From Streptomyces hygroscopicus subsp. hygroscopicus (GTDB lineage Bacteria > Actinomycetota > Actinomycetes > Streptomycetales > Streptomycetaceae), in contig NZ_BBOX01000130.1 in assembly GCF_001553455.1 (NCBI RefSeq), forward strand, positions 1-41,825: DNA of 41,825 nucleotides, in the 5' to 3' direction. Position numbers and translations under genes: made by a program. This document shows, piece after piece, positions 6,886 to 15,677 of the stretch (its first letter is position 1; each line of letters begins with the position of its first letter). A model generated the notes under the pieces. The model was not told the DNA's origin. It worked only from the letters and a program-made list of their open reading frames with translations, and did not search any database.

Positions 6886-7103
6886 GTGCCGACGCGTTCG
6901 CGGGCACGCCGTACGAAGGGTCCCCGGAGGGGTGGTGGACGACGTACGGCGGGGCGAAGGACGTCGTGTCGGGCGTCGTCTTCATTCCCTCCGGGGCTGA
7001 CCTCCCGCCGTGCCCGTACCCGTGCGCGCACTGCCGCCGGAAAGGACTCCAGCTACAGACAGAGGAGCAACGTGGGGAAGCCACAGATGGAGCGACCGAC
7101 TGA
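6882..7103 (+). CDS. EGWW-motif small protein (paralogue of 1434-1739)
   Basis: 73 aa from the GTG at 6882, overlapping the previous stop (GTGA). The core SPEGWWTTYGGAKDVVSGVV, with FIP, repeats the core of the minus-strand protein at 1434-1739. A CPYPCAHC cluster follows, suggesting a small zinc knuckle. The two copies lie in separate small-gene units about 5 kb apart, so this is a recurring accessory-region family. Function unknown. Confidence 0.65.
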   Translation: MSADAFAGTPYEGSPEGWWTTYGGAKDVVSGVVFIPSGADLPPCPYPCAHCRRKGLQLQTEEQRGEATDGATD

Positions 7104-7281
7104 CATGCGGGGAGACGAGGAGTGGTTCCCGGGAACCATCGGGGATGACCTGATGACTGTGCATAAGTTCAGCGTCACGCCGATGGTTCCCCGATGCGGG
7201 GCTGAGGTCTCCTCGCGACGAGAGGTGTCCCGATGGCAGCGGGTGGTGAACTGCCCTGACTGCCTAGCCGTCGCTGACTGA
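7072..7281 (+). CDS. Small zinc-ribbon-like hypothetical protein
   Basis: 69 aa from the GTG at 7072, with AGAGGAG five nt upstream; it overlaps the end of the previous gene by 32 bp. It contains a PRCGAEV segment and a VNCPDC segment near the C-terminus, a plausible split zinc-binding pair. Last gene of the unit and close to the right junction of the element. Function unknown. Confidence 0.55.
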   Translation: MGKPQMERPTDMRGDEEWFPGTIGDDLMTVHKFSVTPMVPRCGAEVSSRREVSRWQRVVNCPDCLAVAD

Positions 7282-7367
7282 TCACCGCACGGCCACCAGG
7301 CCGGAGCGGAACACGCCCCGTCTGTGCGCTTCCCCGTGGCGCCGGGCGGGGCTCTTCTCGGGGTACT

Positions 7368-7412
7368 TCATGTGCTTAGCTTGACAGGCACGTTGATCTT
7401 CACAACACTCAC
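7368..7412 (-). pseudogene. Truncated ABM gene start at right junction
   Basis: On the minus strand the GTG at 7412 begins VSVVKINVPVKLST and then stops. The first eight residues match the start of the ABM protein at 4213-4542 (PSVVKINVLTV). It directly follows the DUF2000 gene in the same orientation. The simplest reading is an original DUF2000-ABM operon cut by insertion of the 2.9-kb element. The identical GCACGTTGAT at 7388-7397 is the presumed crossover region. Confidence 0.5.
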
Positions 7413-7459
7413 GCCCTCATCTTGCCGCAGCTGGTGCCGCGCGTCGGCGGGGCTCTCCC

Positions 7460-7870
7460 TCATCCGTGCAGTTTCAGCCCCTTGGTCACCTTGTCCACCT
7501 GGCTGCGCGGGCCGTAGATCCCCAGCCCCACCAGGTTCAGCGCGTCGGCCTCGACGGCCCGGACCGCCGCGCGGTTGTCGTCCTCGTTGCCGGTGCGGAA
7601 CAGGTCTTCGGTGAAGAGGGCCGTCGGCAGGGAGCGGGAGAGGGCGCGGGCACGGGCGCGGGCGAGGGCGGGCGCGTCGGCGCCGTGGACGAGGACCGGC
7701 TCGCGGAACATCGGCAGGTAGGCGTTGCCCGAGGCGTCCTCGTACGGCTTGCCGACGATCTCGTCCGTGGCGTGGGCCAGACCGCTCGCGAGGAAGGCGG
7801 TGACGTTCAGTTTCTGCCAGTCGGCGAGGTCGGTGCGGACGATGACGGCGATCTTGGTGTCGAAACGCAT
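7460..7870 (-). CDS. DUF2000 family protein
   Basis: 136 aa from the ATG at 7870. The family signature is clear: MRFDTKIAVIVRTDLADWQK, then NVTAFLASGLAHATDEIVG, then REPVLVHGADAPAL, with GLKLHG at the end. DUF2000 proteins have a peptidyl-tRNA-hydrolase-2-like fold and unknown function. They are commonly adjacent to, and divergent from, an AraC regulator in actinobacteria, as here. The ABM relic starts 48 bp downstream. Confidence 0.85.
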   Translation of the reverse strand: MRFDTKIAVIVRTDLADWQKLNVTAFLASGLAHATDEIVGKPYEDASGNAYLPMFREPVLVHGADAPALARARARALSRSLPTALFTEDLFRTGNEDDNRAAVRAVEADALNLVGLGIYGPRSQVDKVTKGLKLHG

Positions 7871-7937
7871 GGGCACACTCTCGCCACGGTCGTGACCTGC
7901 GGTCTTGAACGCTGGTGCGGGACGGCACAATGGAGCG

Positions 7938-8828
7938 GTGCGTACCGTGCGGGCCGGGGGAGAGGGAGAGCGGCGCCAGGAGGACTGGGCCCGGTACTGG
8001 CGCGATCCCGATCGGCCCGTGGAGGCCATGCACGCGCACTTCTTCAGTCACCGCTTCCATCCGCACAGCCACGACTCCTACTCCTTCGCCGTCACCGAGG
8101 CCGGTGCCCAGCGCTTCCGGTGCCGGGGCGCGCTGCGCACCAGCGGGGCGGGGATGGTGATGGTCTTCAACCCCGACGATCCGCATGACGGGGAGGCCGC
8201 CGCCGAGCTGGGCTACAAGTACCGCATCGTCCATATAGGTCCCGATGTGGTGAAAAATGTACTCGCCGATGTGGCCGATATCGCGGACGGCCGGGCCGCG
8301 CTGCCGCTCTTCGACCAGCCCGTGGTCTCCGATCCGGTGCTGGCCCGCGCCCTGCTGCGGCTGCACACCGCCCTGGTCGACGGCGCCGGTCCGCTGGTGC
8401 GGGACGAGCGGCTGACCGCGGCCGTTGGGGCGATGGTGCGGCGCGGGGCCACCGGACCGCTGCGCGCCCGGACGCTTCCGGCCGGCGGCTCCGGGCAGGC
8501 GCGGGCCGCGCTGCGGGCCCGGACGCTGCTGGAGGAGGCGTACGCGCAGGAGATTCCGGCGGCCCGGCTCGCGGAGGCCGCCGGGTGCAGCCGGTTCGCG
8601 CTCTACCGGGCGTTCCGCGCCGAGTACGGGATGGCGCCGAGCGACTTCCAGCGCCAGCTCCGGCTGCGCCGGGCGCGCGGGCTGCTGATCGCCGGCCGCA
8701 GCGCGGCCGAGGCGGGGTTCGCCGACCAGAGCCACTTCCACCGGTGGTTCGTACGGTGCTTCGGGGTGACACCGGGGACATTTCGGCGCGCGGTGGGTCC
8801 CGATTCGCGGCGCGCCCCGCGGCCCTGA
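7938..8828 (+). CDS. AraC-family transcriptional regulator
   Basis: About 296 aa. The N-terminal cupin-type sensor domain (HRFHPHSHDSYSFAVTEAG, HIGPDV) is followed by a double HTH AraC domain at the C-terminus (IPAARLAEAAGCSRFALYRA, AEAGFADQSHFHRWFVRCFG, then TPGTFRR). Start codon is uncertain: GTG 7938, GTG 7947 or an earlier TTG at 7905. It is divergent from the DUF2000 gene with about 65 bp between them and probably controls it. Ligand unknown. Confidence 0.85.
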   Translation: MRTVRAGGEGERRQEDWARYWRDPDRPVEAMHAHFFSHRFHPHSHDSYSFAVTEAGAQRFRCRGALRTSGAGMVMVFNPDDPHDGEAAAELGYKYRIVHIGPDVVKNVLADVADIADGRAALPLFDQPVVSDPVLARALLRLHTALVDGAGPLVRDERLTAAVGAMVRRGATGPLRARTLPAGGSGQARAALRARTLLEEAYAQEIPAARLAEAAGCSRFALYRAFRAEYGMAPSDFQRQLRLRRARGLLIAGRSAAEAGFADQSHFHRWFVRCFGVTPGTFRRAVGPDSRRAPRP

Positions 8829-8994
8829 TGAAATTGACCAGGACCGTACCGACCACCCGGAGCGCAAACACCCTGCCACAGCCTGACATCTTTCGGACAA
8901 CTCCGGACGTCGGTCAGGTGAAGTGGGGGTGTGGCGCGTCTGAGTAAGGGGCTCAGTAGGGTCTTCAGACATCCGGGACAGGTGAAGAGGGCGA

Positions 8995-11184
8995 GTGGGG
9001 GAGCGGCAGGCCGTGGCGAACGTGGAGCGGAGCGGACTGGGGAACACCCCGGATACGGGGTCGCCCCCCGGCGCCGTCGGGGCGCGGACGTCACGGACCA
9101 GAATGGGGCTCGCGGCCCTGTGGCTCCTGGCGGGACTGCTGGCCGTCCGTCAGGCGGCCGCGGTGCTGCGGCTGCCGCCGGACGAGCGGCTGACCGACCT
9201 GGAGACCTGGATCGGCGACGAGGGCGTGCTGCACGTCGGCGGGTCGCTGTACGACGGGGACTCCTTCACCGGTACCCCCTTCTCCGGGCTCGTCCTCAAG
9301 CCGTTGACCCGGGCCGCCGAGCAGAGCCTCGGGGTCGCCTGGACCTTCGGCACCCTGCTGCTGGTCGTCGTCCTCGGGCTGGTCGTGGCGCGGGCGCTGC
9401 CCGGTCCGGTCTCCCGCCGCACCTCGCTGATCGCCGCACCCCTGGCCATCAGCCTGCTGGTGCTCTCGCTCCCGGTGCGCAACACCTTCACCCTCGGTCA
9501 GACCAGCATCATCCCGGTGCTGCTGGTCGTCCTCACCGTGCTGCCCCGAACCTCCGGGCGGCAGACCGGTGTGCTCATCGGCGTGGCCGCGGCGCTCCAG
9601 CCCGCGCTGCTGCTGTTCGCCGTCGTGCTGTGGTGCATCGGACGGCGCCGGGCCGCGGCCCTCGCGGGCGCGACCTTCGCGGTGTGCTCCGCGCTCGCCT
9701 GGGCGGTGATGCCGCGCGACTCGTGGACGTACTGGGTGCACCACATCGGCGGCGCCGGGCTCGGCGCGCCCGCCGACAGCCTGGCCAACCAGTCGCTGCA
9801 CGGACTGCTGCTGCGCATCGGCCTCGAGGGCCCGGTGGAACTGGCGCCGCTGGCCGTGCTCGCGGTCGCGGTCGCGGTGCTCGGCCTGCGGCGCGCGGTG
9901 CACTACGCGAGGGACGGCCAGCCGCTGCTGGCCGCCGCCATCACCGGCAGCGTGGCGCTCGCGGTCTCGCCCACCTCCTGGCAACACCAGCAGCTGTGGA
10001 TCCTGCTGGCCGTGGTGGGCCGGGTGGGCCGGCGCGGCTCCGACCGGCTGGTGTGGCCGGTGCTGGTGGTGCTGGCGATGTCGCTCAACCGCACCGCGCT
10101 GCTGCCCGACATCGAGATCCTGGGCCATATCGGCTACAACGCGCCGCTGCTGGCCGCGCTCGCCGCCGCCTGCGTGGTGCCCTTCCTCTCCCGCACCTCG
10201 CCGCACTGGGACGCACCCGAGCCGACCCCGGTCGCCGAGCCGGCCAGGGGCCGCTTCGCCTGGGTGCCGCTGCTGCGCTTCATCAAGCGGCCGCTGTCCC
10301 GCCCCAACCTGATGCTCGAGCTGATGCTGATCCGCGTCGGCTACTTCGCCTACTCCTGGATCCGCGGCCACGCCCCGGACGAGCGCAGTCTGGCGGAGGG
10401 GCACGGACACCAGGTGCTCAGCCTCGAGGGCTGGCTGCACATCGACATCGAGCACTGGTTCAACGCCATCGTGGCCGACACCTCATGGCTCAAGCACTTC
10501 ATGAACTGGTACTACAGCACCTTCCACTTCCTGATCCCGCTGTCCCTGCTGGCCTGGCTGTATCTGCGCCGCCCGGCGACCTACCGCTGGGCCCGTACGC
10601 CGCTGGCCTTCGCCACGCTGCTCGCCCTGATCGGCTTCTGGCTCTACCCGCTGGCCCCGCCGCGGCTGATGGGCCTGGGGTACGTGGACACCGCGCACGG
10701 CCCGCAGGACCTGAACAACCCGGACTTCGGCGCGCTCACCAAGCTGTCCAACCAGTACGCGGCCATGCCGTCGCTGCACGTGGGGTGGTCGCTGTGGTGC
10801 GGGGTGGTCATCGCGATCGTGGCGCCGTACGTCTGGGCGAAGGTGCTCGGCATCCTGTACCCGCTGCTGACGACGGCGGTCATCGTGGGCACCGCCAACC
10901 ACTACGTGCTGGACGCGCTCGGCGGCGCGGCCATCGTCTCGGCCGGGTTCGGGCTGCAGTACCTGCTGCTCGGCGTGGGCAGGCGGCCGCACGAGGAGGC
11001 GCCGCCGCTGTCGGCGGCGGTGGGCGCGGCGGTCGCCCGGGCCCGAGGGCTGGTGCCGGGGCTGGTGCGGCAGCGCGACGGACAGCACGACGACGCCGTG
11101 CCCGCGGGGGAGGGCCATCCCGCGGCGGACGGGCCCCAAAAGGGGGATCAACCTCGCGTTGAGCAGCATGACCAGCGGGTCTAG
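8995..11184 (+). CDS. Bifunctional GT87 glycosyltransferase / PAP2 phosphatase membrane protein
   Basis: 729 aa from the GTG at 8995 (GTG 9013 is an alternative). The first 410 residues form a polytopic membrane domain of the DUF2029/GT87 type, with many TM segments such as LGLVVARAL and LAVLAVAVAVLGL. These are polyprenyl-phosphate-dependent mannosyltransferase-like enzymes. Residues 430-680 are a PAP2/inositolphosphotransferase-like domain with the H-motif MPSLHVGWS (His about 595) and ANHYVLDALGG. The C-terminus is a hydrophilic tail. The fusion suggests lipid-linked glycan or phosphoinositol-lipid synthesis at the membrane. It is monocistronic. Confidence 0.85.
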   Translation: MGERQAVANVERSGLGNTPDTGSPPGAVGARTSRTRMGLAALWLLAGLLAVRQAAAVLRLPPDERLTDLETWIGDEGVLHVGGSLYDGDSFTGTPFSGLVLKPLTRAAEQSLGVAWTFGTLLLVVVLGLVVARALPGPVSRRTSLIAAPLAISLLVLSLPVRNTFTLGQTSIIPVLLVVLTVLPRTSGRQTGVLIGVAAALQPALLLFAVVLWCIGRRRAAALAGATFAVCSALAWAVMPRDSWTYWVHHIGGAGLGAPADSLANQSLHGLLLRIGLEGPVELAPLAVLAVAVAVLGLRRAVHYARDGQPLLAAAITGSVALAVSPTSWQHQQLWILLAVVGRVGRRGSDRLVWPVLVVLAMSLNRTALLPDIEILGHIGYNAPLLAALAAACVVPFLSRTSPHWDAPEPTPVAEPARGRFAWVPLLRFIKRPLSRPNLMLELMLIRVGYFAYSWIRGHAPDERSLAEGHGHQVLSLEGWLHIDIEHWFNAIVADTSWLKHFMNWYYSTFHFLIPLSLLAWLYLRRPATYRWARTPLAFATLLALIGFWLYPLAPPRLMGLGYVDTAHGPQDLNNPDFGALTKLSNQYAAMPSLHVGWSLWCGVVIAIVAPYVWAKVLGILYPLLTTAVIVGTANHYVLDALGGAAIVSAGFGLQYLLLGVGRRPHEEAPPLSAAVGAAVARARGLVPGLVRQRDGQHDDAVPAGEGHPAADGPQKGDQPRVEQHDQRV

Positions 11185-11285
11185 CGTGGTGAGAAGGGGG
11201 CGCGAAGGCGCGAAAACGCGTTGAACGGGGGGATCCGGGAATCGAGACGGGGGGGCGGGGGCCCCGAACCGAGGAGGGATCAAGG

Positions 11286-11915
11286 ATGTCCCTGGTGAAG
11301 GCAGCAACAGCGGCGGTGGCGATGGCCGCCTCGATGGCCATTGCGACCCCCGCGGTCGCCGCGCCGCCACACCCCTTCGTCTTCGTCCACGACAACTTCC
11401 AGCCGGCCTCGCAGGCGAAGGGCGCCGGTGCGGTGACGTACGACAAGTCGCTGGTGCCGACCTCCGCGTCGGTGTTCATCGCGGAGGCGCGGGTGGGCGG
11501 CAAGGGCATGGAGAACCACGAGAGCCCGGGCGGCGGCGCGCAGCACGGGAAGCACGGCGGCACGTTCGTCTTCCTCAGTCTGCGGGGCGTCGCGGCGGAC
11601 CACCACTTCGGGATCCACGTCCATACGAAGCCGTGCGGCGCCAAGCCCGATGAGGCGGGGCCGCACTACCAGAACACGAAGGACCCCAAGCAGCCCTCGA
11701 CCAATCCGAAGTACGCCAACCCGCACAACGAGGTGTGGCTGGACCTCACCACCAACAGCGCCGGCAAGGGGTATTCCAAGGCGTGGGTGAAGTGGCACTT
11801 CAGGTCGGGCCAGGCCCGCTCGGTCGTGATCCACAAGCATGCGACGGGCACCACGTCGGGCAAGGCCGGGGAGGCCGGCGCCCGGGTGGCGTGCATCAAC
11901 GTCCCGTTCAAGTAG
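11286..11915 (+). CDS. Secreted Cu/Zn superoxide dismutase-like protein
   Basis: 209 aa, ATG at 11286 with an AGGAGGG site. The signal peptide runs to about residue 26 (ATPAVAAPP). The SOD-like core has HFGIHVHTKPCG (the Cu-ligand HxH and the disulfide Cys), GPHYQ, NPHNEVWLDL, and a C-terminal SVVIHKHATGTTSGKAGEAG followed by ARVACINV. These match the order of Cu ligands, Zn-loop and second disulfide Cys in SodC. One of the usual Zn-loop histidines seems missing, so zinc binding or activity is uncertain. Probably exported to the cell surface for metal or superoxide handling. Confidence 0.7.
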   Translation: MSLVKAATAAVAMAASMAIATPAVAAPPHPFVFVHDNFQPASQAKGAGAVTYDKSLVPTSASVFIAEARVGGKGMENHESPGGGAQHGKHGGTFVFLSLRGVAADHHFGIHVHTKPCGAKPDEAGPHYQNTKDPKQPSTNPKYANPHNEVWLDLTTNSAGKGYSKAWVKWHFRSGQARSVVIHKHATGTTSGKAGEAGARVACINVPFK

Positions 11916-11965
11916 CGGGTTACCGGGGGCGGTGAGCGCGAGGCGACGGACCGCGAGCCGCCGTT

Positions 11966-11992
11966 CCCGCCCCCGCTCACGGCGGGGGCGGG
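11966..11992. terminator. Bidirectional hairpin terminator
   Basis: Perfect 11-bp stem CCCGCCCCCGC / GCGGGGGCGGG with a 5-nt loop, 50 bp after the SOD-like gene. It opens the repeat array that separates this gene from the convergent HD gene. Confidence 0.6.
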
Positions 11993-12258
11993 TCGTTCTC
12001 GCTCGGGGCGGCGGCGGGTCGTCTTCGCTCAGGGCGGGGATCGGGTCGTTCTCGGTCAGGGCGGGCGCGGTCCGTCCTCGCTCAGGGCGGGGATCGGGTC
12101 GTTCTCGCTCACGGTGGCAGCGGGTCGCCCTCGCTCAGGGCGGGGATCGGGTCCGTTCTCGCTCGGGGCGGCGGCGGTCCGTCCTCGCTCACGGTGGGAG
12201 CGGCGGTCCGTCCCCGCTCAGGGCGGCGGCGGTCCGTCCTCGCTCACGGTGGCAGCAG
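11977..12258. repeat. 26-28-bp minisatellite, about 11 units
   Basis: Units of the form CGCTCAGGGCGGGGATCGG followed by GTCGTTCT, with variants, run tail to tail from 11977 to the end of the HD gene. The last unit includes that gene's own stop codon. The sequence around the stop (CTCGCTCACGGTGGCAGC at 12239-12256) recurs exactly near 12107. Every unit carries the equivalent of the stop region, so the array looks like an amplification of the gene's 3' end. Confidence 0.75.
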
Positions 12259-12843
12259 TCCGCCCTCCACCGAGGCGTCCCTGATCTCCTCGTAGAGCGT
12301 GCGCAGCGTCTCGCTCACGGCGACCCGGGGCAGCTGGAGCCCGTCCAGCGCCTCGGCGTCCACCGGCGCGTTGCCGTCGGTGGCCATGTCGGCCCAGCCC
12401 TGGCCGGTCAGGCAGCGCATCAGGGCGGGGTTGAGCCGGTCCACCCCGCGCACCAGGCACGCCTCCGGCGTACGGCCCTCCTCGTACTCCCGCCACAGCG
12501 CCAGCAGCTCGGTGCCGAGCGGTGCGGGCAGCGAGGCGAAGCGCGGGGGCTCTCCGCCTCCGGCGCCCCGGCCCACCGCGTCCATCTCGACGAGGTCGTG
12601 CATCAGGCACAGCTTGAGCATCTTGGTGAGGTCCAGGCGTTGACCGGCCTCGCGTTCGAATTCGGCGTGCAGGATCCAGCTCACCATCGCCAGGTGCCAG
12701 GAGTGCTCCGCGACGCTCTCCTTGCGCGTGGCGGTGGCGTTGTTGGCGCGTTCGACCTCGCGCAGACGGGCGGTGAAGGCTATGAAGTCGAAGAGTCTTC
12801 GCCGGTCGCCCGCCGCGCCGTGCGGGCCGCTCATCTCGCTCAT
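12244..12843 (-). CDS. HD-domain hydrolase (YfbR/HDDC2-like)
   Basis: 199 aa from the ATG at 12843. The HD metal site is visible as ESVAEHSWHLA (His47) and LMHDLVEMD (His82-Asp83), the arrangement of 5'-deoxynucleotidase YfbR-like HD proteins. It acts in the cytoplasm, probably on nucleotides. It lies 59 bp downstream of the P450 gene on the same strand and could be co-transcribed. Its 3' end merges into the minisatellite at 11977-12258. Confidence 0.8.
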   Translation of the reverse strand: MSEMSGPHGAAGDRRRLFDFIAFTARLREVERANNATATRKESVAEHSWHLAMVSWILHAEFEREAGQRLDLTKMLKLCLMHDLVEMDAVGRGAGGGEPPRFASLPAPLGTELLALWREYEEGRTPEACLVRGVDRLNPALMRCLTGQGWADMATDGNAPVDAEALDGLQLPRVAVSETLRTLYEEIRDASVEGGLLPP

Positions 12844-12901
12844 GGCGGCCAGTGTGCCCGTACCCGGGGAGTTGCGGGACTCCCGGCACGGCACGAACCG
12901 G

Positions 12902-14134
12902 CTACGTGTAGGTCACTCTCAGCTCCTTGATCCCGTTCAGCCAGGCCGAGCGCAGCCGCCGGGGCTCACCGGCGAGCCGGATGTCCGGGAGGGTGTCCGC
13001 GATGGCCTCGAAGATCAGCCGGATCTCCAGCTCGGCCAGGCTCTTGCCGAGACAGAAGTGGGGTCCGCCGCCGCCGAAGCCGAGATGGGGGTTGGGGTCG
13101 CGGGTGATGTCGAAGACCTCCGGGTGGTCGAAGACCTCGGGGTCGTTGTTGGCGGAGGAGTAGAAGACGCCGACCCGCCGCCCCGCCTCGATGCGCTGTC
13201 CGCCGAGTTCGGTGTCCCGGGTGGCGGTGCGCTGGAAGGACATCACAGGGGTGGCCCAGCGCACGATCTCGTCGGCGGCGGTGGCGGGGCGCTCGGCCTT
13301 GAACAGCTCCCACTGGCCGGGGTGGGTGAGGAACGCGTGCATCCCGTGGGTGATGGCGTTGCGTGTGGTCTCGTTCCCGGCGACGGCGAGCAGCAGGACG
13401 AAGAAGCCGAACTCGTCCGGGCCCAGATTGCCCTGGTCCTCGGCGGCCACCAGCCGGCTGACGATGTCCTCGGCCGGGCACGCCTTGCGGTCGGCGGCCA
13501 GGTTCATGGAGTACGAGATCAGCTCCATGGCCGATTCGGCGCCGATCTCCTCGGTGATGGCCAGTTCCGGATCGTCGTACGCCACCATCTTGTTGGACCA
13601 GTCGAAGATCTTGGACCGGTCCTGCTGGGGGATGCCGATCAGCTCGGCGATCGCCTGTAGTGGCAGTTCGCAGGCCACGTCGGTGACGAAGTCCCCGCTG
13701 CCGCTCTCCCTGGCCCCGGCCACGATGCGTGCGGCGCGGTCCCGCAGGGCGCCCTCGAGGGCACGGATGGCACGCGGGGTGAAGCCGCGCTGCACGATCT
13801 GGCGGACCCGGGTGTGCTCGGGTGGGTCCATGTTGAGCATGATCAGCTTCTGGACGTCGATCTGATCGCGCGGGATGTGCTCGTTGAAGCGGATGATCGC
13901 GGTGTTGGCGTGGGAGGAGAAGATCTCCGGCCGGGTGGAGACCTCCTTGACATCGGCGTGGCGGGTGACGGCCCAGTAGCCGTCGTCGCCGAAGCCGGCG
14001 ATGCCGTGCGGCTGGGGGATCCAGCACACGGGGGCGGTCTGCCGCAGCCGGGCGAGCTCCGGGAGTGGCACCCGATGCTGATGGAGGTCGGGGTCGGTGA
14101 GGTCAAAGCCTTCGGGGAGCGCTGGACAGGACAT
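12902..14134 (-). CDS. Cytochrome P450 (CYP125-like, sterol oxidation type)
   Basis: 410 aa. The I-helix motif AGNETTRNA (252-260), the ExxR motif (E289, R292) and the heme loop FGGGGPHFCLGK with Cys361 are intact. The sequence resembles actinobacterial steroid C27 monooxygenases (CYP125/CYP142/CYP124): DPPEHTRVRQIVQRGFTPR and SANNDPEVFDHPEVFDITRD. It is divergent from a thiolase of the FadA5 kind. In mycobacteria, CYP125 and FadA5 act in cholesterol side-chain degradation. A near-KstR motif lies 50 bp upstream of the ATG. Electrons may come from the ferredoxin at 31750, though that is inference. Substrate is unproven; terpenoid or fatty-acid hydroxylation is the alternative. Confidence 0.85.
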   Translation of the reverse strand: MSCPALPEGFDLTDPDLHQHRVPLPELARLRQTAPVCWIPQPHGIAGFGDDGYWAVTRHADVKEVSTRPEIFSSHANTAIIRFNEHIPRDQIDVQKLIMLNMDPPEHTRVRQIVQRGFTPRAIRALEGALRDRAARIVAGARESGSGDFVTDVACELPLQAIAELIGIPQQDRSKIFDWSNKMVAYDDPELAITEEIGAESAMELISYSMNLAADRKACPAEDIVSRLVAAEDQGNLGPDEFGFFVLLLAVAGNETTRNAITHGMHAFLTHPGQWELFKAERPATAADEIVRWATPVMSFQRTATRDTELGGQRIEAGRRVGVFYSSANNDPEVFDHPEVFDITRDPNPHLGFGGGGPHFCLGKSLAELEIRLIFEAIADTLPDIRLAGEPRRLRSAWLNGIKELRVTYT

Positions 14135-14183
14135 CGGCCACTCCAGGTATATCTGACGGCCTATCAGAAGTGTCCGGCAAGGT

Positions 14184-14197
14184 AGTAACGGGTTCTA
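14184..14197. promoter_or_regulatory. KstR-like operator (one mismatch) upstream of P450
   Basis: AGTAACGGGTTCTA fits TnnAACnnGTTnnA at all positions except the first base. It lies 50-63 bp upstream of the P450 start codon, a normal repressor position. The consensus is from memory of mycobacterial KstR. Confidence 0.4.
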
Positions 14198-14313
14198 CAA
14201 GGCGCAAGAGAAATCGCGGCCATTGTTGCGGCGCGGCGGTGCCCATCGGCCTCCTCGCAACCCCTGCACGCCCCTTGCGCCGCCGGGCCGGGCCTCAGCA
14301 GACTGAGCTGAAT

Positions 14314-15558
<1,245 letters not shown>

Positions 15559-15598
15559 GGTTCGGGGGCGAACTCCAGCCGTCCGCCCGGCGGGCGGG

Positions 15599-15624
15599 GC
15601 CCTTCGGGAGCGCTCCCGAAGGGC
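15599..15624. terminator. 26-bp perfect palindrome terminator
   Basis: GCCCTTCGGGAGC and its exact complement form a 26-bp palindrome between the convergent thiolase and GNAT genes. It should terminate both. Confidence 0.7.
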
Positions 15625-15677
15625 GTGTGTCCGACGGCGACGTAACCGCCGCTGACCGTGGGAAGAAGCGTTCGGGA

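Larger units (their letters stand above)
4515..7397. mobile_element. Small decayed integrative element in an ABM gene
   Basis: Bounded by the imperfect repeat that carries the ABM start on both sides. It contains a truncated serine integrase next to the left end, an IS110 fragment, an HTH-TPR regulator on the minus strand with an iterated upstream motif, and four overlapping small plus-strand genes. Base composition between 4.9 and 6.2 kb is visibly less GC-rich than the flanks. The element has no intact integrase, replication or transfer gene, so it is probably immobile. Exact ends are uncertain. Confidence 0.5.

Noticed and set aside
7898..7960. tRNA or attachment site at the AraC/DUF2000 promoter
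   Set aside because: No cloverleaf or CCA end could be drawn.
7368..9047. 559-aa minus-strand frame covering DUF2000 and AraC
   Set aside because: It lies out of frame opposite both genes; only its last 14 codons (ABM start relic) are meaningful.
8931..11162. 743-aa plus-strand frame overlapping the GT87-PAP2 gene
   Set aside because: Arg/Ala/Gly-rich shadow; the 8995 frame has the membrane segments and PAP2 motifs.
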